A stretch of 24,044 nucleotides of DNA, from NCBI GenBank assembly GCA_035352555.1, contig DAOPXW010000029.1, positions 1-24,044 on the forward strand. The letters run 5' to 3'. Below, in pieces: positions 7,218-14,415 of this stretch. The notes beneath the pieces are model-generated. The model was not told the origin of the DNA. It saw only the letters and a program-made list of their open reading frames with translations, and ran no database searches. The stretch is from UBA2922 sp035352555 (GTDB lineage: Bacteria > Bacillota > Clostridia > Oscillospirales > Oscillospiraceae). The position numbers were made by a program, and so were the translations under genes. Numbering within the stretch: position 1 is the first letter of the stretch; each line of letters opens with the position of its first letter.

Positions 7218-8087
7218 TCAGCGCTCCGTGCCCACGCAGAAGATGGCCATGGTGCCCGGGCCGGAGTGGGAGCCGATGACCGGACCCACATAGTTAATGA
7301 TGACGTCCTTGGCGCCGGCGGCCTTGATCTGCTCGCCCAGGGCCCGGGCCTCGTCCGGACAGTCGCAGTGGGTGATAAAAATGGTCTGCTCGGCTAGGTT
7401 GATCGCCACCTGTGCGGTGTTCTTGCCGAGGTCGCGCAGGGACTTTTTCCGCCCGCGGACTTTGTAGACGGGCACCAGATGGCCCGCATTGTCCACATGC
7501 ATCACCGGCTTGATATCCAAAATGGTGCCCACGGTGGCCGCCGTCTTGGAGACCCGGCCGCCCCGCCAGAGGAATTTCAGGTCCTCCACGGTGAACCAGT
7601 GGACGATGTGCAGCTTGGTGGCTTCGGCAAAATCCCGGCATTCGGTGATGGACGCGCCGTCAATTTTTTTGTGGGCGGTGAGCCACACCAGCAGCCCTTC
7701 GCCCTGAGAGGCGCACAGGCTGTCTACCGTGAGGATGACGCGCTGGGGATATTTTTCCCGCAGATCCGCCGCGGCGATCTCGCCGTTCTGGTAGGCCGCG
7801 CTCAGGCCCGAAGAAAACCCGATATACAAAATGTCCCTGCCCGACCGGAGGATGGGCTCCATCAGCTCCGTAAAGGCGGCCACATTGACGGCGGAGGTGG
7901 GGGCCAGCGCGGTACCGCGCAGCCTGTCGTAAAACGCGTGGGGGGCGATCTCGCGCCAGTCCAGATAGTTGGTGTATTGCTTTCCCTCCAGCTCGAAGGT
8001 CAGCGGCGCCACCACCAGACCCAGCGAATCGGCAAGGGTCGCCGGCAGGTCGCAGGAAGAATCGGTCAGGATCACAAAGTCGCTCAT
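7218..8087 (-). CDS. DegV family fatty-acid-binding protein
   Basis: DegV (FakB-like) proteins bind a fatty acid and present it to a kinase (FakA) for phosphorylation. The 289-aa protein starts MSDFVILTDSSCDLP, with GRDILYIGFSSGLSAAY at about 82-98, a VDS strand, FLWRGGRVS, and the C-terminal IGSHSGPGTMAIF typical of the family. The ATG at 8087 has AGAGGAG six bases upstream. Despite an open frame reaching 8195, the real start is clear because the perfect promoter lies at 8124-8152. It lies downstream of a TetR-type gene on the same strand, with its own promoter and a palindrome near the transcription start. A paralogue is at 13501-14376. No fatty-acid kinase gene is in the window, so the lipid role is by family. 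Confidence 0.93.
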   Translation of the reverse strand: MSDFVILTDSSCDLPATLADSLGLVVAPLTFELEGKQYTNYLDWREIAPHAFYDRLRGTALAPTSAVNVAAFTELMEPILRSGRDILYIGFSSGLSAAYQNGEIAAADLREKYPQRVILTVDSLCASQGEGLLVWLTAHKKIDGASITECRDFAEATKLHIVHWFTVEDLKFLWRGGRVSKTAATVGTILDIKPVMHVDNAGHLVPVYKVRGRKKSLRDLGKNTAQVAINLAEQTIFITHCDCPDEARALGEQIKAAGAKDVIINYVGPVIGSHSGPGTMAIFCVGTER

Positions 8088-8100
8088 AACAATCTCCTCT

Positions 8101-8152
8101 GTTAACGTTGTTAACTTCGTAATATTATACGCTAAAAGAGCTCGCCTGTCAA
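8101..8152 (-). promoter_or_regulatory. Consensus promoter with operator-like palindrome before degV
   Basis: On the - strand TTGACA (8152-8147) and TATAAT (8129-8124), both perfect, are 17 bases apart. The -35 region abuts the TetR-type gene's stop codon. Just past the expected start near 8117 lies GTTAAC-N3-GTTAAC (8101-8115), a good operator candidate between start site and Shine-Dalgarno. The 9-mer TTCGTAATA (8116-8124, + strand) recurs at the SGNH promoter. Confidence 0.8.
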
Positions 8153-8157
8153 TAAAA

Positions 8158-8715
8158 TCAGTCGAGCTCAAATTCCCGTCGAATGCACTTTTCAACCATG
8201 GCCAGATTTTCTTTGCTGTATTGCAGCTCCCCGGTGTCGAACATGACGGTGGCGCCGTAGATGAACGATCGCACCGCGTAGGTCTTGCGCACGGACTGCT
8301 CCAAAGAATAGCCGGACTTGATGCACCATTTGCTGACCAGCTCCTTGGAGTAGCTGCTCATCTCGGCTCTCTCCTTCATCTGCTCGGGAGTCATATTGTC
8401 CCCCCGAAGCCACATCAGCGCCCGGAAATGGGGGTTCTCCGCCAGGAATCGGATATAAGCCATACTCACGGCCACCAGCTGTCTGGAGACGTCGCCGGCG
8501 TTTTCCTCGATCACCACGCTCTGCTGCTCGTACCATTTTTCATTCACATAGTCCAGCGCGGCCAGCAGCATATCCTCTTTATCCCGGAAATGCTTGTAGG
8601 GCGCGGCACAGCTGACGCCGCATTCCGCGGCCACCCTGCGGATTGTGAACCCGCCCATACCGTCCTTCTGGATAATGTCGATGGCAGCCAGAATCAGCTG
8701 CTCTCTCAGCGTCAT
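8158..8715 (-). CDS. TetR/AcrR family transcriptional regulator
   Basis: This 185-aa one-domain-plus-ligand-pocket repressor type has an N-terminal helix-turn-helix (about residues 23-46, FTIRRVAAECGVSCAAPYKH, followed by FRDKEDML) and a helical effector domain of normal length. The ligand is unknown. I chose the ATG at 8715, with GGGAGG about 10 bases upstream; a TTG at 8742 in frame lies upstream of that Shine-Dalgarno and is rejected. It sits between an SGNH hydrolase gene and a degV gene on the same strand. Candidate operators are GTTAAC-N3-GTTAAC at 8101-8115 and the shared TTCGTAATA element near both neighbouring promoters; control of degV or the lipase is inference. A possible -10 (TACAAT, near 8750 on the - strand) lies upstream with no clear -35. 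Confidence 0.9.
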   Translation of the reverse strand: MTLREQLILAAIDIIQKDGMGGFTIRRVAAECGVSCAAPYKHFRDKEDMLLAALDYVNEKWYEQQSVVIEENAGDVSRQLVAVSMAYIRFLAENPHFRALMWLRGDNMTPEQMKERAEMSSYSKELVSKWCIKSGYSLEQSVRKTYAVRSFIYGATVMFDTGELQYSKENLAMVEKCIRREFELD

Positions 8716-8785
8716 ATCATTTTCGCCTCCCGCCGTATGCAACGTGGCTATTGTATCACAGTTTTGCCGCCCTGGCGACTGTTTT

Positions 8786-9472
8786 TTACAACGCGGCCGG
8801 CAGGAAGGAGCGCAGCCGGTCGTAGATCAGGCCCTGCCCCTCCAAGGTGGGATGGATGCCGTCCCGGCAGAGAAAATCGTTGTAGTCGCCGCTGCGGTAA
8901 AACTCTCCCCGGATGTCGGCGAAGGGGATATGCAGCGAAGCGGTCAGCGCGGTGAGCTGGCCGTTGTAGGAACGGTGCCAGCGGTGGATGTATTCCACGT
9001 CCCCGCCCAGCCAGCGGATGACGTTGGCCCTGCCGGTGTCGTCCATATCCACGGAAAAATGGTCAAAATACCGTCTGGCCCCGATGGGCGGCAGGTTGAG
9101 TACCAGCGGCATAGCGCCGCTGCCCTGAATGAAATAGATGAGCTTGGTATAGTTTTCCAGATAGAGCTCCATCACAGTGTTGGGGTCGTGGTGGGCATCG
9201 GGGGCGGCGGCGATGTCGTCCCAGTGGAAGTCGCAGTCGTTGCCGCCGAATTCCATCAGGACCACGTCCGCCCCGGCCAGGCGTGCCTGATGCCGCTGGG
9301 CCAACTGTAGCCCCTTGGTCACCGTGCAGCCGAACACGGAAAAATTGTCCACCTCGGCGCCGTCGTCCGCCAGCCGGGCCGCGAAGCTATCCCTGCTGGT
9401 GACATAGCGCCTCTCCTCTTCGTCGTAAAGGATGCCCTTGGCGATGGAATCGCCCAGAATACAGATCTTCAT
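8786..9472 (-). CDS. SGNH/GDSL-type hydrolase
   Basis: This 228-aa cytoplasmic protein, with no signal peptide, shows the SGNH blocks: GDS with nucleophile Ser9 (residues 7-9), GGND at 76-79 (oxyanion-hole Gly and Asn), and DGIHP at 204-208 giving the catalytic Asp204 and His207. Members are esterases, lipases or deacetylases; the substrate cannot be told. I chose the ATG at 9472 because GGGAGG lies five bases upstream and the GDS block then sits at the very N-terminus as in the family; the longer open frame to 9562 runs through its promoter. A perfect promoter is at 9521-9549. TetR-type and DegV genes follow on the same strand, hinting at a lipid or envelope theme. Confidence 0.9.
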   Translation of the reverse strand: MKICILGDSIAKGILYDEEERRYVTSRDSFAARLADDGAEVDNFSVFGCTVTKGLQLAQRHQARLAGADVVLMEFGGNDCDFHWDDIAAAPDAHHDPNTVMELYLENYTKLIYFIQGSGAMPLVLNLPPIGARRYFDHFSVDMDDTGRANVIRWLGGDVEYIHRWHRSYNGQLTALTASLHIPFADIRGEFYRSGDYNDFLCRDGIHPTLEGQGLIYDRLRSFLPAAL

Positions 9473-9484
9473 TGGCGCCTCCCG

Positions 9485-9504
9485 AAAAAAACGCCGTCTC
9501 CGGC
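9485..9504 (-). promoter_or_regulatory. Possible attenuator hairpin in the SGNH leader
   Basis: In the leader transcript a GC-only 4-bp stem (9504-9501 with 9496-9493) closes a GNRA loop (GAGA), followed one base later by seven Ts (9491-9485), just upstream of the Shine-Dalgarno. It resembles a weak intrinsic terminator. The stem is short, so this is tentative. Confidence 0.25.
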
Positions 9505-9520
9505 AAATGTAGTATTCAAT

Positions 9521-9549
9521 ATTATATTTCGTAATAACGATCTTGTCAA
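9521..9549 (-). promoter_or_regulatory. Consensus promoter of the SGNH hydrolase gene
   Basis: On the - strand a perfect TTGACA (9549-9544) and a perfect TATAAT (9526-9521) have a 17-base spacer. The spacer contains the 9-mer TTCGTAATA (9528-9536, + strand), also found at the degV promoter 1.4 kb away. Confidence 0.88.
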
Positions 9550-9703
9550 TATCCTGAGACACATATTTATCGCTCTGGTCTTTTTGCCGGAAGAACCGCT
9601 GGGAACAGGGGGCGAAAGAGGCCGAAAATTATCAATTTGGCTATAGATTCTCTCAGGCTTTTGGTTTATTATACTGTTGTGATAATTGGTCTGCGCTTCT
9701 CTG

Positions 9704-9719
9704 AAAGGTGTGAGCAATT
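9704..9719 (+). promoter_or_regulatory. Shine-Dalgarno pointing to a non-ATG start of the Na/Pi gene
   Basis: AAAGGTG (9704-9710) is followed by six bases and then ATT (9717-9719), with CTG directly after. No ATG, GTG or TTG occurs in frame until GTG 9756, which has no Shine-Dalgarno. A TGA at 9711-9713 closes the frame just upstream. A weak -10 (TATACT, 9670-9675) lies about 45 bases upstream. Confidence 0.5.
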
Positions 9720-11486
9720 CTGAGCGTATCGGATGTAATTTCTCTGCTGGGCGGCGTGGCGCTGTTCTTGTTCGGTATGTACCTGATGGGTGACGGACTG
9801 AAGCGCGTCGCGGGCAATCGGCTGGAGATCGTACTCTATCGCCTCACCAGTACCCCGCTGAAGGGCGTACTGCTGGGCACGGGTGTCACCGCCGTGATTC
9901 AGTCCTCCTCCGCCACTTCCGTCATGGTGGTGGGCTTTGTCAACTCCGGCATGATGAAAGTGCGCCAGGCCATCGGCATCGTCATGGGCGCCATCTTGGG
10001 CACCAGCGTCACGGGCTGGATTCTGTGCCTGTCCGACATCGGCGGCGGCTCGGCCTCCGGCTGGGTGCAAATCTTTTCCACCGCCACCCTCACCGGCATC
10101 ATCGCGGTGGTGGGAATCATCCTGCAGATGTTTACCAAAAACCAGACCAAGCAGCACGTGGGCGGCATTATGCTTGGCTTCGCCGTACTGATGTACGGGA
10201 TGCAGGCCATGTCCTCCGCCGTGGCTCCGCTGAAGGAGAGCGCGGCGTTCATCGGTCTGATCACCACCTTCTCCAACCCGCTGGTCGGCATTCTGGCCGG
10301 CATTTTGGTTACCAGCGTCATCCAGTCCTCCTCTGCGGCCGTAGGCATCTTGCAGGCTCTGGCCATCACCGGCGCCATTGATTTTTCCGTGGCGTACCCG
10401 CTGATCCTGGGCATCGCCATCGGTGCCGCCGTGCCCGTGCTGCTGTCCGCCGTGGGCGCCACCACGGACGGCAAGCGCACCGCCTTCATCTATCTGCTGG
10501 TGGACGTATTGGGCGTGCTGATCTGGGGCAGTATCTTTTATATCGTCAACGCCGCGGTGGGCGGCTTCTCCTTCATGTCCCTGACCATGACCACGGTGAG
10601 CGTGGCCTTCGTCAACACCCTGTTCCGTTTCGTCACCGTGCTGGTGCTGACGCCCTTCATCGGCAAGCTGGAAAAGCTGGTGGACCTGTTCATCAAGGAC
10701 AAGCCCGACGCCCGGCGCGAGACAGAGGACTTCAACCGGCTGGAGGAGCGCTTTGTGGATCACCCCGCGCTGGCCATCGAGCAGAGCCGGCTGACCATCA
10801 ATTCCATGGCCCGCCGGGCGCAGGAGAACCTGTACGCCTCCATCGCCCTGCTGGGCAATTATACCGACGACGGCTTTCAGCGGGTGAAGGATTCCGAAGA
10901 CGCCATCGATGGCTACGAGGACAAACTGGGCACCTATCTGGTCAAGGTCACGGCCCAGGAGCTGGCCGACAAGCAAAACGAGGACGTGTCCAAGTTCCTG
11001 CACACCATCAGCGACTTCGAGCGCATCTCCGACCACGCGCTGAATATCGCGGAGCTGGCCCAGGAGATACACGAGAAAAACATGCGCTTCTCCCCCGCCG
11101 CCTCCCATGAGCTCACCGTTCTTCAGGGCGCGGTGACGGAGGTCCTCTCCACCGCGGTGGAGGCGTTCATCAGCAACGACATGGACACCGCCTACCATGT
11201 GGAGCCGCTGGAGGAGCTCATCGACAACCTCTGCGACGAGATGAAGCTGCACCACATTGAACGGGTCCAGAAGGGCATCTGTACGCTGACCCAGGGCTTT
11301 GTGTTCAACGACCTGCTGACCAACTACGAGCGCGTGTCGGATCACTGCTCCAACATCGCCGTGGCCATGATCGAGCTGGAAAGCGATATGTTTGAAACCC
11401 ACAGCTATCTGGACGGCGTGAAGGAAATGCACTCCCACTCCTTTGACCGGTATTACGAAGAATTCAGCAAAAAATATTCACTGTAA
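9717..11486 (+). CDS. Na/Pi cotransporter family protein with C-terminal PhoU domain
   Basis: This is a membrane phosphate transporter of the NptA/YjbB type. From the start chosen here it has 589 residues. Residues about 1-320 are hydrophobic, with two inverted Na/Pi repeats marked by QSSSATS (62-68) and QSSSAAV (203-209). Residues about 350-570 are a soluble PhoU-like helical domain with two ERxSDH motifs (near 432 and 538), which usually bind metal or phosphate and regulate transport. Start: family members begin with the VISLLGGVALFLFGM helix. Here it is only complete if translation begins at ATT 9717 (or CTG 9720), which has a good Shine-Dalgarno; a conventional start would be GTG 9756, cutting the first helix. 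The DUF362 gene follows after 16 bases. Confidence 0.9.
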   Translation: MLSVSDVISLLGGVALFLFGMYLMGDGLKRVAGNRLEIVLYRLTSTPLKGVLLGTGVTAVIQSSSATSVMVVGFVNSGMMKVRQAIGIVMGAILGTSVTGWILCLSDIGGGSASGWVQIFSTATLTGIIAVVGIILQMFTKNQTKQHVGGIMLGFAVLMYGMQAMSSAVAPLKESAAFIGLITTFSNPLVGILAGILVTSVIQSSSAAVGILQALAITGAIDFSVAYPLILGIAIGAAVPVLLSAVGATTDGKRTAFIYLLVDVLGVLIWGSIFYIVNAAVGGFSFMSLTMTTVSVAFVNTLFRFVTVLVLTPFIGKLEKLVDLFIKDKPDARRETEDFNRLEERFVDHPALAIEQSRLTINSMARRAQENLYASIALLGNYTDDGFQRVKDSEDAIDGYEDKLGTYLVKVTAQELADKQNEDVSKFLHTISDFERISDHALNIAELAQEIHEKNMRFSPAASHELTVLQGAVTEVLSTAVEAFISNDMDTAYHVEPLEELIDNLCDEMKLHHIERVQKGICTLTQGFVFNDLLTNYERVSDHCSNIAVAMIELESDMFETHSYLDGVKEMHSHSFDRYYEEFSKKYSL

Positions 11487-11502
11487 GCGAGGTATCCGCG
11501 AT

Positions 11503-12633
11503 ATGGAAAAATCCAAAGTCTTTTTTACCGATTTTCACACCGTTCCTTTTGGGGACGGGCTGCCCGTGAAGCTGCAGAAGCTCATCCGCAGGGCCGGTAT
11601 CGGCGATATCGACATGGACGGTAAATTTGTGGCCATCAAGATGCACTTCGGCGAACTCGGCAACGTCAGCTTTCTGCGCCCGAACTATGCCCGGGCCGTA
11701 GCGGACGTGGTGAAGGAAAACGGCGGCAGGCCCTTCCTCACCGACTGCAACACCATGTACCCCGGCAGCCGGAAAAACGCGCTGGAGCATCTGGACTGCG
11801 CCTGGCTCAACGGCTTCACGCCGTACACCGTGGGCTGCCCCGTAATCATTGCGGACGGCCTGAAGGGCACGGACGATATCGCCGTGCCGGTGGCGGGCGG
11901 CGAGTATATCAAGGAGGCCAGGATCGGCCACGCCATCATGGACGCGGACGTGTTCATCAGTCTGACCCATTTCAAGGGCCACGAGATGACCGGCTTCGGC
12001 GGCACCTTTAAAAACATCGGCATGGGCTGCGGCTCCAGAGCCGGCAAATGTGACCAGCACTCCGGCGGCAAGGCCAGCATCGACACCAAACGGTGCCGGG
12101 GCTGCCGCCGCTGCCAGCGGGAATGCGCCAACGGCGGACTGGTATATGACGAGGCGGCAAAAAAAATGACGGTGGATGCCGCACACTGCGTGGGCTGCGG
12201 CCGGTGCCTGGGCGCCTGCAATTTCGACGCCATCCGTTTTCGCAACGAGAGTGCCAACACCGAGCTGAACCGCAAGATGGCGGAGTACGCCAAGGCCGTC
12301 ATCGACGGGCGGCCCCACTTTCATATCTCCCTGATTATGGACGTGTCCCCCAACTGCGACTGCCACGGTGAGAACGACGTGCCCATCCTGCCCAACATCG
12401 GTATGTTCGCCTCCTTCGACCCGCTGGCCCTGGAGTGGGCCTGCGTGGATGCCTGCCTCGCCGCCGCCCCCATGCCGGGCAGCCAACTGGCAACCAATAT
12501 GGCGAAGCCCGATTTTGTGGATCATCACGACCATTTCACCAACTCCACCCCGGAATCGGAGTGGCGCAGCTGCCTGGAGCACGCCGAAAAGATCGGTCTG
12601 GGCAGCCGGGACTACGAGCTGATAAAAATCTGA
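11503..12633 (+). CDS. DUF362 domain 4Fe-4S ferredoxin-type protein
   Basis: This 376-aa soluble protein belongs to the DUF362 family, whose biochemical role is unknown. The DUF362 core spans about residues 40-190 and resumes after 290. Between the halves sits a two-cluster ferredoxin insert: Cys 198/201/204/208 and 229/232/235/239. Other conserved-looking motifs are IKMHFGE (45-51), SLTHFKGHEMTGFGG (153-167) and NIGMGCGSRAGK (171-182). The ATG at 11503 has GAGG about 10 bases upstream and lies 16 bases after the Na/Pi gene, so the two are probably co-transcribed; no link between phosphate transport and this redox protein is known to me. A 65-base gap with no clear terminator separates it from the DUF2461 gene. 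Confidence 0.9.
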   Translation: MEKSKVFFTDFHTVPFGDGLPVKLQKLIRRAGIGDIDMDGKFVAIKMHFGELGNVSFLRPNYARAVADVVKENGGRPFLTDCNTMYPGSRKNALEHLDCAWLNGFTPYTVGCPVIIADGLKGTDDIAVPVAGGEYIKEARIGHAIMDADVFISLTHFKGHEMTGFGGTFKNIGMGCGSRAGKCDQHSGGKASIDTKRCRGCRRCQRECANGGLVYDEAAKKMTVDAAHCVGCGRCLGACNFDAIRFRNESANTELNRKMAEYAKAVIDGRPHFHISLIMDVSPNCDCHGENDVPILPNIGMFASFDPLALEWACVDACLAAAPMPGSQLATNMAKPDFVDHHDHFTNSTPESEWRSCLEHAEKIGLGSRDYELIKI

Positions 12634-12698
12634 AAACTGCGGAAACTAAGCCGGCAGGCCCTGCGTCATGCCGGTTCGGTTTCTTTTGAGGTGCGATC

Positions 12699-13373
12699 AT
12701 GTTCGAAGGCTTTACGCCCGCCGCAGGCGAATTCCTGCTGGCGCTGAAATTCAACAACGAGCGGCCCTGGTTCCTGGCCCACAAGGACGAATTCGAGACG
12801 CTGGTCAATCAGCCCTTCAAGGCGCTGGCGCTGGCCACGGCGGATGAGATGGCCCGGCGGGAGCCCGCACTGGGGCTGAATCTGCACGTGGCCCGCATCT
12901 ACCGGGACGCCCGCCGCCTCCACGGCGGCGGCCCCTACAAGGAGCACCTGTGGTTCTCCCTGAAGGACTGGGACGGTCTTTTGCGCGGGCCCATGTTCTG
13001 GTTTGAGGTGGGCGCCGCGGACTACAGCTTCGGCATGGGCTTTTATTCTTGCTCCGCCGCCCAGATGGCCGCTTTCCGCCAGAGCATCGACGCCAACCCC
13101 GCCCGCTTCACCCGCCTGATCCGGCCCCTCGCGGCCCTGGGCGGCTGCGAGATCGACAGCGACCCCTACGCCAAGCCCAAGAAGGATATGGGCGAGCTGC
13201 TGAACCCCTGGTACAACGGCCGCCGGGTGGGCGTGGTCTGCTCCCGGGAATTCGGCGGCGACCTGTTCAGTCCCGAGCTGCCCCGGCTTCTTGCGGATGA
13301 ATTTCAGCGGCTGCTGCCGCTGTACCGGTACCTGATGGAGGTCTGTCCCATGGAGCCCTGCCACAATAAATGA
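12699..13373 (+). CDS. DUF2461 family protein
   Basis: This 224-aa soluble protein of unknown function fits the DUF2461 (TIGR02453) family in length and motifs: NNERPWF at 19-25 (family: NNxREWF), ARIYRDARRLHGGGPYKEH at about 64-82 (family: R-xY-RDxRFxxDKxPYKxH) and a Trp-rich middle. The motif normally reading DK-PYK reads GG-PYK here. The ATG at 12699 has GAGGTG six bases upstream. It probably belongs to the Na/Pi-DUF362 transcript; the gap before it can form only a weak 6-8 bp hairpin. No function can be deduced. Confidence 0.88.
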   Translation: MFEGFTPAAGEFLLALKFNNERPWFLAHKDEFETLVNQPFKALALATADEMARREPALGLNLHVARIYRDARRLHGGGPYKEHLWFSLKDWDGLLRGPMFWFEVGAADYSFGMGFYSCSAAQMAAFRQSIDANPARFTRLIRPLAALGGCEIDSDPYAKPKKDMGELLNPWYNGRRVGVVCSREFGGDLFSPELPRLLADEFQRLLPLYRYLMEVCPMEPCHNK

Positions 13374-13421
13374 ACAAACAATAAATTATTGAAGGATATT
13401 CTTATATTTTGCGAATAATAA

Positions 13422-13450
13422 TTGACGAAAACCCTTCGAAATAATATAGT
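13422..13450 (+). promoter_or_regulatory. Promoter of the second degV gene
   Basis: TTGACG (13422-13427) and TATAGT (13445-13450) have a 17-base spacer inside an AT-rich stretch that contrasts with the GC-rich flanks. The spacer holds the palindrome TTCGAA (13435-13440), similar to the TTCGTAA element at the other degV promoter. Confidence 0.78.
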
Positions 13451-13500
13451 ATTGAAAACAATATCTATGCGCCGGCCCGGCCGGGAAAGCGAGGCGACCA

Positions 13501-14376
13501 ATGGATTTCTCTTATGAGATCGTGACCGATTCTTCCAGCAATCTGCAAAAAGCGCTGGTCGAGCAATACCAACTGCCCGTGCTGCCTTTCAAATACACCA
13601 TGAACGGCAAGGATTATAAAGTCGACCTCTCCTCCGGCCCGCTGGAGCGGCAGGCTTTCTTCGCCGCCATGCGGCTAAAGGTGGAGGTCACCACCTCTCT
13701 GGTGAACTTTGCGGAATATACCGAGTGCTTTGAAAAGATCCTTCAGACCGGCAGGGACATCCTGTATATCGGCATGGCCGCGGGCATCAGCGGCTCCTAC
13801 GCCAACGCCGTCATCGCCGCCCAGGAGCTGACGGAAAAATACCCGGAGCGGAAGATCCTGCTCATCGACACCATGAACGCCTCCTTTGGCGAGGGGCTGC
13901 CTGTGATGGCGGCGCTGGAGATGCGCGACGCGGGGGACGATCTGCAGACCGCCTATGAAAAGACCTGCGCGCTGGTGCCCCACACCCGGGGCTGCTTCAT
14001 GGTGGACGATCTGATGTTTTTGCACCGCACGGGCCGCGTGTCCGGCGTGAAGGCTTTCGCGGGCAAGGCGCTGGGGCTGCGCCCTCTGCTGAAGGGCGAC
14101 GACACGGGCCACATCGTGGTGTGCGGCAAGGCCCGGGGCCGCAAGGCCGCGCTGGAGTCCCTGCTGGCCGATTTCGACGCCCACATCCTCCCCGACAGCC
14201 ACCAGACCGTGGCCGTGGCCCACTGCGACTCCGAAAAGGAAGCGCAGTTTATGGCCGACCACATGGCCAAAAATCCCGCCGTGGACAAGGTCATCATCGA
14301 GTGGTACGAGCAATGCACCGGCTCCCATCTGGGGCCCGGGGCCGTGGCCATTTTCTACGTGGCCGATCACCGGTAA
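13501..14376 (+). CDS. DegV family fatty-acid-binding protein (second copy)
   Basis: This 291-aa paralogue of the protein encoded at 7218-8087 shares TDSSSNLQ at the N-terminus, GRDILYIGMAAGISGSYANA near 82-101, LMFLHRTGRVSG and the C-terminal GSHLGPGAVAIFY. In the segment contacting the lipid head group the usual SSGLSGTY reads AAGISGSY, so ligand contacts may differ from the first copy (which reads SSGLSAAY). The ATG at 13501 has GAGG six bases upstream and the gene has its own promoter at 13422-13450. It ends at a strong terminator. Two divergent copies suggest binding of different fatty acids, as seen for FakB1/FakB2; this is inference. Confidence 0.93.
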   Translation: MDFSYEIVTDSSSNLQKALVEQYQLPVLPFKYTMNGKDYKVDLSSGPLERQAFFAAMRLKVEVTTSLVNFAEYTECFEKILQTGRDILYIGMAAGISGSYANAVIAAQELTEKYPERKILLIDTMNASFGEGLPVMAALEMRDAGDDLQTAYEKTCALVPHTRGCFMVDDLMFLHRTGRVSGVKAFAGKALGLRPLLKGDDTGHIVVCGKARGRKAALESLLADFDAHILPDSHQTVAVAHCDSEKEAQFMADHMAKNPAVDKVIIEWYEQCTGSHLGPGAVAIFYVADHR

Positions 14377-14381
14377 CGATA

Positions 14382-14414
14382 AAAAAACACCCGGACGGCG
14401 TCCGGGTGTTTTTT
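14382..14414. terminator. Bidirectional intrinsic terminator
   Basis: A perfect 15-bp inverted repeat (14382-14396 with 14400-14414), including A6 and T6 ends around a GGC loop, lies between convergent genes ending at 14376 (+) and 14416 (-). Confidence 0.95.
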
Positions 14415-14415
14415 G

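Noticed and set aside
9627..9687. AATTATCA / TGATAATT inverted repeat flanking the Na/Pi -10 region
   Set aside because: Eight AT-rich bases with a 45-base gap are easily expected by chance in this AT-rich intergenic stretch; no known Pho box seen.
9669..11438. 589-codon open frame on the - strand opposite the Na/Pi gene
   Set aside because: The product is low-complexity (His, Gly, Ala, Asp rich), the mirror of GC-rich codon use in the real gene, with no domain.
11503..12633. LarA candidate for the pincer cofactor
   Set aside because: The protein is DUF362 with a ferredoxin insert, not the LarA/DUF2088 family.
12651..12674. Terminator between the DUF362 and DUF2461 genes
   Set aside because: Only 6-8 pairs with a 12-base loop and an interrupted T tract; too weak to call.
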